Both the position numbers and the translations under genes were made by a program. A DNA stretch of 64,000 nucleotides from assembly GCA_963691705.1 (NCBI GenBank), contig OY829538.1, positions 80,048,781 to 80,112,780 of the forward strand, in the 5' to 3' direction. The notes below the pieces were generated by a model that saw nothing but the letters and a program-made list of their open reading frames with translations, did no database searches and was not told the DNA's origin. The first letter of the stretch is position 1; the number at the start of each line of letters is the position of its first letter. Shown here piece by piece: positions 1 to 13,349 of the stretch. The stretch comes from Viola odorata. Lineage: Eukaryota > Streptophyta > Magnoliopsida > Malpighiales > Violaceae.

Positions 1-62
1 GAGAATGAGCAGCTGTAAGATTAGAAAGAAATGTCCTTGTCAGCCATGGCAAGCATAATCAC

Positions 63-241
63 CTATAATTAGAATCATAAGGGGAAATTATGTGCCGCCG
101 GAGTTTGGTTGCCTGGTTTAGTCTGGCTCCGAGGGCAGGTAGGATGTCAGTAGAAAAGAAGTTGTCATGGGGGACACCCACCAGTTGAATCTCATCACTA
201 CAAAACCGACGAAAGAAGTTCTTGACGCCAGAGAATGACAT
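63..241 (-). CDS. KAT1: Shaker-type inward-rectifying K+ channel (KAT1/KAT2-like), first exon only
   Basis: This is the first coding exon of a voltage-gated K+ channel; the rest lies beyond the left edge. The start ATG at 241-239 opens a peptide beginning MSFSGVKNFFRRFC. It continues to a segment with LGARLNQATKLRRHIISPYD, which matches the cytosolic N-terminus just before transmembrane segment S1 in plant KAT/AKT channels. Reading is open 32 codons upstream, but the family normally starts at this methionine. The exon ends after AG of a split Arg codon at a GT donor (62-61), the expected first junction. KAT channels carry K+ into guard cells and other cells at the plasma membrane. KAT1 versus KAT2 cannot be decided from 59 residues. 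Confidence 0.8.
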
Positions 242-317
242 TCTGGGTTGTTCTTGAATTCCTAAGAATGCTTTGAAGATTTCATGGCAGTGAGTCTCTT
301 GGGAATGGCTGTGCTTG

Positions 318-325
318 TATATATA
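318..325 (-). promoter_or_regulatory. Candidate TATA box of the KAT-like gene
   Basis: An alternating TATATATA stretch lies about 77 nt upstream of the KAT-like start codon on the minus strand. The motif is self-complementary, so orientation is inferred from the gene. The leader would be unusually short. Confidence 0.35.
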
Positions 326-727
326 CTGATGAGGCATGTGAGTAGTGCACGGGTTAAGACTCTTTTTTTTCTTTTCACCCTTTCAATCAGTGCTTTTGAT
401 AGATGCTGCAGGAAACTTATGGGACTAAATGCGTCATTAAATGATGATGTAGTGGAATCAGGAAAAAGGTGAAGAAAGGGTAACTTTTCATCTTACTTGA
501 ACAAGAAAGGAAAGCAAGAAAGAAGACGAAAAAGTCAGACAGTTGAAGAACGGGGCCGAGATAAGACAGAAAGCTCAAGTAGCAGACACAAGATTTTGCA
601 GTAATGCAGTTTGCAAGTAAGAATTCCGAAAACAAAAGAATTGAGGGAGGGAGCAATGAAGATATTAATGGCAATCCTAATGGTAAATGGTTTAATGGTT
701 AGTTCTTGAATTGTTGTTGATTGTGAT

Positions 728-759
728 GGTGGTGGTCTTGGTGGTGGTGGTGGAGGTGG
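728..759. repeat. GGT-rich microsatellite
   Basis: An imperfect run of GGT triplets with a short interruption, upstream of the KAT-like gene. It makes proline- or glycine-rich spurious reading frames on either strand. Confidence 0.75.
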
Positions 760-859
760 AAGTTCCATCATCAACACATGTGAAGGCCTGGATGATATAT
801 AGACAAGGGCTAGCAAGGACAGATTTGAGTGAAAACATGTTGGTGTTTTCATTTCAATA

Positions 860-2924
860 ATAAATGTACAAATGGACCATATCCTTGCTGGTTTAGAAGA
901 TTTAGCAGGAAAGAGAGGGATTCTGCTTTATGCTGGCCACGTGGACCAATGGGACCTTTGTTTAGAGGACCTTTGGTTTGTGAAAGATCGTCTTAAGCAT
1001 CCAACGACCCCTCGGACTATGTAACCCTTGTATCAAACTCTCTAGTACAATCATTTCAAGTCCGACAATATTCAAACATGACTAGTTTCCTATATTAAGA
1101 GAGCAGAATGAAGACTCAGAGATTTTGGAAAAAAAAATCACAGGTATCAACTATTTTCACTTTTCATTTTCTAATTTAACAAGTTAAAAGCTTAGAATCT
1201 CATGGGAGTTTTATTTGTAGAATCCATGCTTTTAACCAACGAAAACTGTAAAAAAAAAGTACCCAACTCAATGTTTTTCAACTATCAACAAAATAAAATA
1301 GTCATCGTCTGAAACTTATTTTTTTCACTAGTACTATCCATTTACATGTTCACAGTAGGTAGAAAACTTTCTTGTTTTTCACCATTGTGTATATGAGATA
1401 TTTTCGTTCGAGCATTGTTAGCCTGTTGAACATTGATGGTTGTCCCGAACGTAGTTTGCTCTCCTAACCAATAACTAAGAAACATGTTCCTTCTTAGCAA
1501 GAGCCCAATTGTTGTTTTGATACGCAATTCAATGACAACCATATGTGGGCAAATGAGATCCTGCCATAAAAATTAGAACACTTGAGCGAAATCCTCTCCC
1601 TGCATTTCCCCTGGCCATGTTTTTAGATACAAAAGGTTTTTGCTTTCTTAGCAACCGACGCCCACATCTAATCTATCACTGTAATCCGCCTTCATTCTTC
1701 ACCGACCTCTTAATTCATGGCCCACTTCCTCCTCATTATGTGTTGATTGACACGTATTCTAACCTTAGAGATCAGATAAATAACCAACTTTTTTGGCAAT
1801 TCAATTCTTTTTCTAAAAACTTATTGAGAATTCAATTCTTGGCTCTGCTATTCTTATCAAATTGAAATGAAATGAGGTTCTAGTCAATACTATTTGTTTT
1901 TGTTCTTATATGAAGTTTAAAGAATTACATAGAAAAACAAAGCAGCCAAAGCAAACTGTTGATAGAAAATAAATGAGAGGAAACTTCCAAAAAGTTCTTA
2001 TTTATTTTACATGTGGTAGGGGGATTGGGGCCCAATTGTGAGTGTCCCTTCATATTTCGGAATTCTCTTCCGATTCATTTTTATAATTGGTTGGAATAGA
2101 TTTACTCGAATTTAATCAGGTGAAAGGGGTAAATTTTGCTAGCTATTACAGCTTTGGACAATGCATGAGAGGAATTAAGGAGAAATGTTCTAATTAATTT
2201 ATTAGGGGAGAAAAAACTTTATTGTATAATAATGTGTAGCCATCGAACTATAGAAAACTGCATGACCATGCATATCTAACTTATCATTCCATCCTATTGT
2301 TATTTTAATTTTTTATGTTCAATTATTTTAAGATTTGAGGGGTTGAATTGATATATTTTGTTTTGCGATTACCTCCTCTCCCACCTTAACGTGGACATGT
2401 GGGGTGAGATTAGATTAGCGTCTTTCATTTCCCAGCTAAACAATTCTTTCAAGAATGTGTCACAAAATCTAATTATTTTAATAATAAAATCCTCATGGAC
2501 CTCACTGTTTGGTGGGCTCTATCCATGAGTTTGAGTCCATGTTGGTAGGCCCTACTCCTGAGCCCATCTGGACAGTCCCTGCACCCTTGGAGATTTCAAC
2601 AATAAATTAGTATGTGATTAATTAATTAATTAATATGACCCTACTCCATCTTCTTTACTGCTCTTATCGGCTGTTCTTTTTGCTTTTTCGGTAAAAAATA
2701 ATTTCGTTTGAGTTGAGTATAATTAAGGGTTAAAATAGGTTACTTTTATTATCATAGTTTTCCGCTACTCGTATTCAAATTTAAGACCTCGACGACTTAA
2801 AACGGCTTAATTAAAAGAAAAGAAAGTTCTCGTGATTGTTGGGTGGGCACTACCAAAAAAAATTATGAAAAAAGAAAATATTTTATTATAAAATAAAATA
2901 AAGACAATGGTCCTTGTCAAAAAA

Positions 2925-2962
<38 letters not shown>

Positions 2963-4400
2963 TTATTTTTGTTAAATGAGTATGATATATCAAGAAGTAA
3001 AATCCAAAATTTGCAATGCATGCCGAACATGTGGTCCAATTAATGTGACAAATTAAGTTTCGATTTGAACTTATCCCAAAACTAAAAGTGTAGGCCCTGA
3101 TTAATAACAGCGATGCATCAAAGGTTTATGGGTGCGGTTCAAAGAACACCATCCAAGAATATCTTCAACAAAATGATTATTAAAATCAAAATCGAACCGA
3201 ACTGGCTAATTTAATATTAAACTGCTTCATTTCAATCTTTAGTTACTAAAAATATTAGGAAAAATCCCTTGAATTTTGAAAAATGGAATAAAAAAACTAG
3301 GAAAGTAACTTATAGAACAAATTAAAGATATATATTTGATTATATTCTATTCATGGGTAGGCCGTCGAGCACATATTTATGTGATATGCTCATGTGATTT
3401 TCAATTTGAAAATGTTATGTTAAGAACCTCTCAAAGAATAAAATGAACTTGAATCCTCATTGTCTTGTAAAAAGAGAGAATAATATTAACTTTTATTAAT
3501 GATAAGTTAGAACCCTAAAACAAAAAGGAAAAATTCATGAATATGATGCTGATATAACATAAGAAGTAGCTGTTTCCGTAGATAACAAGGACCCGTGCAC
3601 AAAAATGTCGATAGAATCCATGAAAATGAAGCTTATAGATATACATAGCTAGCCCAAATTATACTATTCCATTGCTAATTTGCATTTGACCTACACATAT
3701 TCTAGTTTGGCTTGACGAATCTACATTTGCTCCATTTTTCGTTTTCATTATTAAAACCATAACTATTATACCATTGTCGTCAACCCTAAACAATAGGTTC
3801 AATTTTTTCTAAAAATAGTTTTAATAGACATTGGAAGTGGTTGAGTGATGATTTAAGTTTTAAATTCTAGTTAACGGAGAAGTGAATTATACTAGAATGG
3901 TCATCTTAAGCATTTGGAATTCTTGAACAACATTAAATATCTTGCTTGGTGTTGATGTGACTTTGAATTATTCTCACAAGTACGAGTGTTGATCTGGCTC
4001 AAAAAACTCACGATGCTACTAAAATTTGATATTCACTAAGATTTGTTTTAGTAGTTCAGAGCTTGGTCTAGGGGGCTTGGAGGTGTTAGGATTAATTAGT
4101 AGATTGTACACTTTTTTATAATATTAAAAAAATAGTCTTGCATGTGAAGTATTCATTGACGACCCATGTAAAATTTATATTCTTTATTTGTGTGAGGTGT
4201 TGTTACAACACTCGGAAGAATAAAGAAGATACTCGGAATATGCTTACGGGAATCTCTCCCTTCCATAGTTAGGGAAAAAATGCTTAAGCATTGATTGGAT
4301 ACTTATTTTGTACATTTTCATCATCTATTTTACCTTTTTAGATGATAATATTTCTAATTTGGGCGTATTCTTTTCCTTTTTGTAGAAACCAGATAGAAAA
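860..4400. other. AT-rich intergenic DNA, no gene recognised
   Basis: Only short unrelated open frames occur here and none resembles a known family. A (TA)n tract lies near 2929-2957. The stretch is probably distal promoter of the KAT-like gene plus decayed repeat sequence. Confidence 0.5.
2929..2957. repeat. (TA)n microsatellite
   Basis: About 14 uninterrupted TA dinucleotides in intergenic DNA, flanked by A- and T-rich sequence. Confidence 0.9.
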
Positions 4401-4429
4401 ATCAAAAAAGAAAGAAAGGAACAGAAATG

Positions 4430-5790
4430 ACCATAAAAGAGAGCAAAAAGATAACAGTGATGTGAAGAGCTGAATCAAAATGAACAAGTTTCTTCCCTAG
4501 GCCTAGGGGAGAGCACATCTACACTAGACCTAGGACAATATCAGAGGGGCAAAGGAGCCAGCAAAGTGGGCTTGGGCCGCAAACCAAGGCAAAGCGCGTC
4601 AATACTCCTGCATTCGACAGAAGACTTCCAGAAGGTGTTTCAAAGCTATAAAACATCCTAAAGGATGAGAACAATTCGTTTCTATATTTATCTTAAATTT
4701 TAGAAAAATAAGGAAAAAATATAAACACGAAATTAATCTGTCCTAATTTTATTAGAGAGAGAGGGGAGGGGGATTGAGGATGATCCTCTCTCTTCTCTCT
4801 GTTCACTTTGCAACTAGACGGAAAGCTCCATTGTTTTGCTCTCCTCGTCTTCTTCTTTGAAACGAGGAGATTTCTAGTTTTTATGCAATTAAATTTCGTA
4901 TTTTATTTTATTATGTCTGTTTCTAGCTAAGTAAATCGTTCCTAGTAAAGACTCCAAGGGTCATGATTCCAGTATTGTGAGGTCTAAATGAATTTAATAA
5001 ATTATGATTTTCATATTTCCTCTCTTTCTGAATTCTTCCCAATTTATTCTTGTTTGATTTAAGAGTGATCAACTTAAGTTTTAACGTGAATAACTACAAC
5101 TTTCCTAATAACTTTGGGTCTACATTGTTAGAAGGAGTTTGTAAGCAACTAGCTTGTGGTCAGCCGAAACTCGCTTAGAGAATGAGCGGGACTCGGTTAG
5201 CGAAAGAGAAGAATTAGGTTATGGAGGCGAGTGGACTGATCCTTAGGCTTAGGAATAGTCTCTCCTTGTTTTTATCAACCAACTAGTTAAAATCCTATAA
5301 GTGAAATTTATGATTACTAAGAAAGTTAGAGTTTTTAATAGAGGATGTTTTTAAGAAACTTGATTAGGAGGAGAATAGAAAGTCAAAGTGAACCTGATTT
5401 CTATAGCCACCCTATGAAATTCAGTTTTAAATATTTTTGTATCAATGATCAATACTTGTGAATTATGACATTGGGTATGTTTTTACTGGAAATTTCCAAT
5501 CATCTGATCCTATTTATCATTTGTTTATTTACTGTTTTGATTGCATTTTGTTTAGTCAATTAGATCTTACAACCCCATAAAGGTTATTACCATTGTCACT
5601 ATTGGTCATACTTGGAAATTGAAATTAGACCGTAAATTTTTGTGGAGCGAACTTTTTATTACTTGCTGTAGTCTATTTTATCTCATTGTGATAAGTTGTA
5701 ATTTATTTATTGTTTACGAATTCATCAAGCATTAAAATTTTAAAACACTCTTTAACTTTACACGTGCACGAGTGAAATGCACTTTGAGAT
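4430..5790 (+). mobile_element. Possible LTR-retrotransposon terminal/leader remnant
   Basis: This stretch has a different texture from its surroundings. It contains a TATA-like TATAAAA near 4650, a purine-rich GAGAGAGAGG block near 4755, a pyrimidine-rich CTCTCTTCTC block near 4788, and later TGTGGAGCGAAC near 5640. The order resembles long terminal repeat and leader sequence of plant retrotransposons as I remember them. No protein domains, second LTR or target duplication were found, so the call is tentative. A non-coding RNA gene is an alternative. Confidence 0.25.
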
Positions 5791-8700
5791 GTGGTGTTTC
5801 AGAAGGACTTTTCAATAAAAGTCAATTTAGTGATAAACCAAATATATATATATTAATTTAAAGCACATGCCTTTGATTTGAAGGTGGGTCACTAAATCTC
5901 CTTATCAAGAAACTCATGATCTTCATCTGCATTTTGATCATCTTTTTTCAAATTCTAGCTAAATCGTTAAGGCATTTCCTAATTAAGACTTGTTTTAGTT
6001 GCTAATTATCTAAATTCTAGGCTCAGTTTTGGATTAATGTAATAATTGTAGTACCTACCAATTGAAATTGGGCAGATTTTTTGGTTTAAAACCTAATGAT
6101 TTTAGATTTGTATGGTTGACCAATTTCAATGATAACTCAAACCTAACACAACAACATGGGTGGTTTCATATTTGATGAATTATTCATACAAGAATGTGGT
6201 CGGCCCAACAAATATTTTTTTGAACATAACCGTATCACATTTCATGCTACATTAAGTGTACACATGTATAAGTTTTTTTTTATAAAAAAAAGTGTTCAAA
6301 AGTACCAATCATTAGGTTGGGGGGATTTTATTTTGCTTCTTAATTATCAATATCGATCATTTAAATCAACTATTATACTCATAAATTATAATTTACGAGC
6401 TGGGACGGAGTTAGAATTTTTTTTTATGTACATTTCTAACTTTCTATTAAAAAATTCTTGATTTAAGAGTAAAATTCAAGATAAATAATTAAAGATTAAA
6501 TTTAATGGAGTTATTGAGCTTATTTTATTTTTATAATAAAAGAGAGAAATAATTAATAACAACTCTAATTATGTCTATTTGTGGCCCAGAGAGCGAGAGT
6601 GGGCCAGGTCGTTAGTTTTGCCAAAGTTTGGCCCATTGCGTCCAAAAACGAAATTATTATAGTACCAATTGTTAGTGCTAATATTGCATCCATAGATAAC
6701 AATACTATTTAGATTAATTAATTAATCTTAGCAAATGAAGAAACTACACGGACGGTAACGTTCACTCTTATGCTACATCAATAATCATATACATCTAAGT
6801 TGGGATTGGTCCTTAAATTTCGTATACAATGAATAGGCGTCTGTTATCAACGTTATTTGTACTAAATTTTCTCTTATTACCAAAAAACAATCATTAATAC
6901 ATTATAGTTACAAATAGTTAGTATAAGTAATTTAATATTTTCACTATTTAATCAAATGATCATTGGTTTTTTATCCTTCTAATCATAATTACGGATATTT
7001 TCACTCGTTATCATGTGGAATCAACGCAAACATTGCGTAAATCGCTCACAATATATAATTTTTTATATAAAATGATCGAATTTATGATTTTTTATTTAAG
7101 GAATGAGAGTGTCAAATCATTCAAATCAGTCGATTGTTGGTTTGAACATTATTTAATTAGTTGGTGGCTGCTTTGCTATTCATATGAAGCAAAATGTGAT
7201 GCCCCACACACTTAATTATATATAATTACTTAGTAGATTTTGGAGATGGCCATGCATGATTTCGTTATTGGTGAATTTTACCAACATGTTTTTCAAAGTC
7301 GGCATTGATTATAACAAGCGTATATTCCGTGTTGGGTAGAGCTCACCATATAGCTAGCTAAAGATTTCTCCATCGATCATGATCATAAAAATGCATGCGT
7401 ATTTCTTTCTCAGAGGGAGAAATTAAGATACGAAAGGACATTAGTGATCGGCCAGCCAGTGCAATACCCATTATAACTGAATATATGGATCAATGAGCTA
7501 GCTAGCTAGGACACTACCCTACATTTTGGGGACCAATTTTGCATACCGTGGACCAAAAATTAACTGAAGGGATTAAATAAAACAACAAAAAAACAAACAT
7601 GGACTTATTCCTTATCATTCTTATTTATAATAACTGAAATACACTTTGATTAGTATATACGTTTAGTGTGGTTGAAAGGGCAAGTCACAAGTGTATGTAA
7701 TGGTTTTGGCTCTTGTTTTTGTCTCTCTCAAATGATTAGACCTTTTATGGTCCACACCAAAGTAGTGGTTACAAATTGCACTGTGTGCCTTTGTGTGGAT
7801 CGAAATCGATGGGCAGACTAACTTATTGGTATTATCCGTGACTAACTCATATGAATATGTGATAATTTAATTTATTTTCAGCCTAATGGTAGTTAGCAAA
7901 TTGGGTTTTTTCTTAGGATGTTGGCCTTTTTTGGATTACATGGCCCCTCTAATCTATGCTTTTCACATGAGAAATACTAGGATATAGAAGCTTGGCAACG
8001 TAGAGGGTGAAGGAATATTCTTGTAAACTTCCCTTGATTTTTGGTAATCATGATTGAGGAAGGATTGGTTTGTTGATTTGGTTTCGTATCTTTTTGTAAT
8101 AGAGTGATTTACGAAAAATAAATGAAGATCTTAGACAAAGACAAGAATTATTTAGATTTGACGTATCATTATCTTTAATTATTTTTTAACGTGTGAATTA
8201 AAAGTATTCTGATTAAATTTACTGAATTATGATTAATTATATATGTTCGTATCAAAAAAATTAATTAAAAAATAAAATGCTCTCATGATATATTGTTTAA
8301 GGGAATGAGTTTATTAAATCATTGTATAGAATTCGAGTGGTCCTTTCTCATTAAAACTGGTAAACTTTCCCACATCGTGGTCCATGTCAATTGGTCCTAT
8401 AGGCCAAGGTTTTGCTTACGTGGCATCACAATTGTTGTAATGGTTTTCTATATTAATGTGAATGATAAAATTGTAAGATAATGTAATTGATGTGCTCCAT
8501 TTGTTTGAACATTGATTCCAACCATTTAAATTTGATAAACTAATTGTCTCCTAAAATAAAAATCAGTGACTCTTGATCATCGAGACTTTAATATTGGATT
8601 GAAGACCTAAAAATTGCAATTAAAAACCTATATTTAATTAGAATATGTGGCCCAAAAAACAGTTTTCATATAATTTAAAATTTGGATCTCTTTGAAATTT

Positions 8701-9460
8701 GCATGTGCATGCAGCCTTAGCAAAAAACAACAATGCATGATGGAAGGCGAACAACTTGTATGCATTTGTGCGCGCAGCAGAAAGAAATGGTGGCATTTCC
8801 ACAGCAATATTTGATTCCCAATCCGTCGTGGGTTCGGATCTCAATCATGACATTAATTAGATAATTTCACGTCTGTCAAACAAATCGATTGCTACTGGTT
8901 ATGCTACATCTTTTTTCTTTTTTTCTTGCAATGACTAGTTTACATCTTAGATAAAAATCATTGTACTTGTTTATGGGTCCAAAAGAAAAGATAGTTTGGA
9001 TTTACATGAAAACTCCCTACTTCACTTTTTTTATGTTAAGTAACCATCAATACTTTGATTTTGAAGAGATGATATTTGTACCTACGTTGTTGTTGCGTGA
9101 ATTTCAATGTGATTGCTCAACTATTGTTGGCCTGATCTAAAAAAATTCGTGGAGGTATATTTTGATAGCGGAGAGTTTGGATTGGTTGTATTTTTTATTT
9201 TCGCAAAATAAAAGAAGCTTAAGGGTGTTAGGATAACACTCTTATTGTACATTTTTCAATGAAACTTTCTATTTATCTTACGTTCATTGCCGAATCATAT
9301 AAATGTGATGTCTATCTTCTCTTTTACTTATTCCGTTTGCGGTTTGCCCGTGTGCGCAATTGCTAAGAATGTTGCTATGAGTGCTGAGGTATATTAGAGT
9401 TCAATCCGGCACAAACATCTTGCGAGCATAATTTCCATGTTTCGTCTTCCCAACACCATT

Positions 9461-9484
9461 TTATATATATATATATATATATAA
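9461..9484. repeat. (TA)n microsatellite
   Basis: Eleven or so TA repeats in intergenic DNA. Confidence 0.9.
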
Positions 9485-10147
9485 ACTTAATTACATTGTT
9501 TATTTTCTTTAAAGTTCGATAGTATTTATATGATATTAAGTAACTTTTTATCGAAAAAATAGAGAAAAGATTCGGGAAAAAAACAATAATGACATGAAAG
9601 ACTATGATTATGTTAGACCCGGCGTATATAGCAAAGGAGTATTTTACTTGGATTTGGCCCGACATCTTGGCATGGCCAGCTATACGCGATGTGTGATATA
9701 TGGAAAGCGCAATAAAACAAGGATATATTTCGCCAACGTGGAACTGTACGTAGTATAATAATTGTACGTCTACATTATCATCGATCAAAATTTAAATTTA
9801 AATTAATATAAGTGTATTAATATATAAATAATAATTAAAAATAATAATTAGAGTATTGGTATGTATTTTGAACAATAATTACTCAATTGCAGAGATAAGG
9901 TTAAAAAATGGTGGAATCAATGGGTTTTATTTTTCTTTGTCAAGAAACACAGGAATGTAGACGAGGAGACTAGAACGCGAGATGTTGCTTAACAAATAAA
10001 CAAAGGCATGAGAAACACTGAATTGGCACTAGTGGTGGGTGGGTGGGTGTGTCTGACGTGGCTGTGGGTCATGAGATCCGGAAAACACGCTGTAATTGTC
10101 CTGTGTCAAATTAGCATATTCAAATTCAATGGTTTGGCCGAGCTGCT

Positions 10148-10167
10148 GCTGCTGCTGCAGCAGCAGC
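10148..10167. repeat. Perfect 20-bp palindrome of CTG and CAG triplets
   Basis: A run of GCTGCTGCTG is followed immediately by its exact reverse complement, giving a perfect palindrome inside a slightly longer (CTG)n(CAG)n tract. It could form a cruciform or RNA hairpin. No gene is associated with it. Confidence 0.9.
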
Positions 10168-11224
10168 TGCAATTTGTTCGACTCAAGGTTGAAGAAACAA
10201 AAGATACCCATCAGATTTTGTGAAAAATTATTATGCACGTGGGTGGGACTAGTGGATGATGCAAAAGATTGATTGTTTTATTGTCAGCTTTGAAAACGTT
10301 GATTGATTTATTATTATTGTAGATAACCACACGTGAAAAATGTCCCACTAACATGCACTATAAATAATTATAAGAAATACTATAAACTCACCAGACTTAG
10401 ATTGGGTTTATGCCCTCATCACTGGTTGATTAATCCTCCTATGCTCTTCGGTTGTTGTTTCCAAGAGTCCTTTGTGTATCTTCTACTCTATTTAATGGAG
10501 ATGTTGATAATTTGTCTCAGACAATGTGAACAAGGCCAACTTGATTTGGACCGGCCTTAAATGACTGTTTAGAAGCTCAGCCCAGGCCTGATACTATTAC
10601 GGTCTGGTTGTTAATTCATTTATTTATTTATTTATTTAAATGTATAACTTAATAACAACTTTACCATGTATTTTTCATTCATGTTAATAATGTATCTTGC
10701 TTCACAACATTTTCATAATTCTTTCAGCTTCTCACAAAACTCATGATTATTTCTGCTAATTTTCCCCCCAAAAATTAAAATCTGTCATGCCTCATCTACA
10801 AAGGAATAACCATGAGGAAGTACAAAGGAATAACCACGAGGAAGAGCAAACCAATCAAGTAAAGAGTGCCCACTAGAGCAGAGAAATCAGAGCAGCTTTA
10901 ACTGAAGGAAATGCTTCCAGCACAGCCAAATCTACTAGTTTGAGGGTTTAAGCTACCGAAAACATCAATTAAGTGCACCACTAAACTAGTGATTAAGTTG
11001 ACACATCAACGATCTCAATAAAATATAAACGGAACCCTAAGTTAATCAAAAGACTCGGGAGTGTGCGAGATAAACAACAACCAGAGATGACTACAAAGTT
11101 CGTCCTACAAGGGTTGTAATGACAGTGTAGATTCATTGACAAAAACATGACAAGTATCTACATCAAATCATCTTAAAAAGTGATGTTACAGACAGATAAA
11201 CCAAACGCGCCTAATGATAGTAAA

Positions 11225-13159
11225 CTATGCTTTTCCTTTTCCAGCCTGAAGGGATTGTATCCTCTGCTGTACCTTTAAGATCTGCGAGATACAAAACCAT
11301 CAATGATAAGGAATCAATGAGTGAAAGTAAATGGTCAATCACATGAAATAGCAACCATAACTCCTCTCTGAATGAGTAAATGTACAGTAAAAAAACAGTA
11401 TAACATAAAACCCAAGTTTTGGTATCGCACCGCTCATCATCTTATACCATAAAATCTAAAAATTGGCATGATGAATGTAATCTTGTAATCGATCATAAAT
11501 GCTCCCAGCCTATAATAAATTCTCCAAACACAAGCATAAAGGCATAAGATGCCAGGACACAAATAAGCAACTACTTGATGTGTGATTACTTTCAAGTTGA
11601 TGGCTTAGATTCTAGATATGATTCGCACATGTCAGCATTGTTGTACACTTCATATACCACATAATCAGGATCAGTAATTGCACCACATGGAAGAAGTGGC
11701 AACAAACAGCAGTAGCTTCTTTCAAACTTTTGAATATGATAGAAAAGCTTCTCATTCCTTCTGGTTATAAGAAACATGAATTTCACATACGACAAAAAGG
11801 ATGCAACCAATGTCAGCATAAAAGTCACTTCCACAGCTGTTTTATGTTACTTCTGTTAAACTTGCTATATGCTATTGTTTCTAAGTTAAATGCTTACAAT
11901 TTGATATACGTGTTCAACGAACGCTAAATTTTCCAGAAAATATTCAGCTGCAAGGTCAAAGAACGAACAAGAGAAAGACGAGAGACCACCAAGCAAACCC
12001 TTGATTTGGTCAAACGAACCAACAACTAATTACACCAATATCAGAAAAGAGCGATGATTCATAATCCAAACAAAATAAAACAAGCAAAGCACACATTGAA
12101 GTCCCTCCACCATAACTTCATAAGTTTAAACTTGAAATCTAAAAAAATGTAACCGAATGTTGTACAGCATTGCTAACAGTCACATTAGACATTCTCAAAA
12201 TAATATGGCCATTGAAACCATCTGAGTACCACTAATAGGATAAGCATCACCTAGATATCTAACTATACCTACAACTCCAATAAACTGTTCTATAAATTTT
12301 ATCTTTTTGCAACTAACAACTTCTGTGAATCACAAGACCTACACCTTAAACTTATCCACCAATCTTGACAACGAAACACAGCAAAGTTAACACATGATAG
12401 CAAAAACCTGAAAGATAAAACTTCTTAGTTTGAAACAGCCACCCAATTCCCACTACTTAAAACCATCATAGAAAGTAATTAAGTCACTCTTGCCAGCCAT
12501 CATAACAAAATTAAGAAAAAACACAACATATATGGAGAACTAACCGCATCTCTCTTGCTATTTTGGTTCTCTTCCAAATCTTGAAGAGTCAAATCAAGTC
12601 GTTTCCTATACCATAGAGAAACATTTTTACATCAAACAAACGAAACAATCATCCCCAAACCAAACCTTATAACTCGAGAGAAAGATATAAGAATAGCTTA
12701 CAGTTCAGCAGTGATGTACTCGATTCTCTTGCGTACATTGGCATTAGCCTCAGCCAAGTCCTGCTTCACCAGCACCGGTCCAATCAATTTGTACACATTC
12801 GCATCTTCATTTAACATATCCAACTTCTGCAACGCCAAGCCCACCAATTACTTCCAAAACTCAAAATCTTAGCTAAAAAAAACAAGACAAAAATAAAATT
12901 AGAGAGAGATAGCGAGTAGCGACCTTGAGGACGAGCTCATTTTCTCCGAGCTGGATGGTGTACTTCTTTCTGATTTGGTGACTTTTTCCGATTTCTGGTA
13001 AGAAATATACCAAAAGATTGTTTTCATTTTCAAGCAACAAAACGAAAAAGAAAATAAAAGAAATTGAATAGAGAGCGTGCCTTTCTGGAGTTTGCTGAGT
13101 TCGTTGGCTTTATATTCGAGATCGCGCTGCAAATCCTGAACAGCTTTGGACGATCCCAT
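11225..13159 (-). CDS. PFD6: Prefoldin subunit 6
   Basis: This is a beta-type subunit of the hexameric prefoldin chaperone, which passes unfolded actin and tubulin to the CCT chaperonin in the cytosol. Five exons read on the minus strand: 13159-13081, 12994-12924, 12826-12702, 12605-12545 and 11281-11225. They total 393 nt (130 aa), the usual length. The protein starts MGSSKAVQDLQRDLEYKANE and carries the beta-hairpin segment RKKYTIQLGENELVLK between two coiled-coil helices, ending GKGKA. Frames join cleanly at every junction. Introns 2-4 are GT-AG, but intron 1 begins with GC. Intron 4 is about 1.26 kb. Identification is firm; the exon 1 donor needs transcript support. Confidence 0.92.
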
Positions 13160-13278
13160 CGTTCGTGTTTGCTCCTCTGCTTCTGCTTCTGTGCAGCTCT
13201 CTTTTCGTTCACTTCTTTGCGCTGCCGAGCGAAGTCGATGCGGGGAATTTTTAGCTCATGAATGAGATTGTTTAGAAA

Positions 13279-13349
13279 TGGGCCGGTCCGAGCCGGGCCG
13301 AATTGTAAGGTTTTTGTCAGAATTGTATACGGATTGGGCTAATTGGGCC
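13279..13349 (-). promoter_or_regulatory. Cluster of site II-like TGGGCC/T motifs upstream of PFD6
   Basis: Three TGGGCC or TGGGCT motifs lie at 13279-13284, 13335-13340 and 13344-13349, about 120-190 bp upstream of the PFD6 start. Site II motifs are bound by TCP factors and are common in plant housekeeping promoters. No TATA box was seen. Confidence 0.5.

Larger units (their letters stand above)
5790..11224. other. AT-rich intergenic DNA, no gene recognised
   Basis: About 5.4 kb without a supportable gene. Open frames are short and low-complexity; the longest, 137 codons on minus at 9375-9788, runs through an AT microsatellite and matches nothing I recognise. A less AT-rich patch at 10.0-10.26 kb holds a G-run cluster and a CTG/CAG palindrome. 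Confidence 0.5.

Noticed and set aside
535..852. 105-codon minus-strand frame with a polyproline stretch
   Set aside because: The proline run is the GGT microsatellite read in antisense; no other coding signal is present.
4084..9270. Similar phrases GTGTTAGGAT...TTGTACA at about 4084 and 9228 as possible LTR ends
   Set aside because: Only about 30 bp of loose similarity, with no target duplication or matching internal sequence, so no paired LTRs can be claimed.
9375..9788. 137-codon minus-strand frame
   Set aside because: It reads through a TA microsatellite (tyrosine-isoleucine run) and matches no known family.
11592..11834. 80-codon minus-strand frame
   Set aside because: It lies inside the long last intron of PFD6, on the same strand, and has no recognisable domain.
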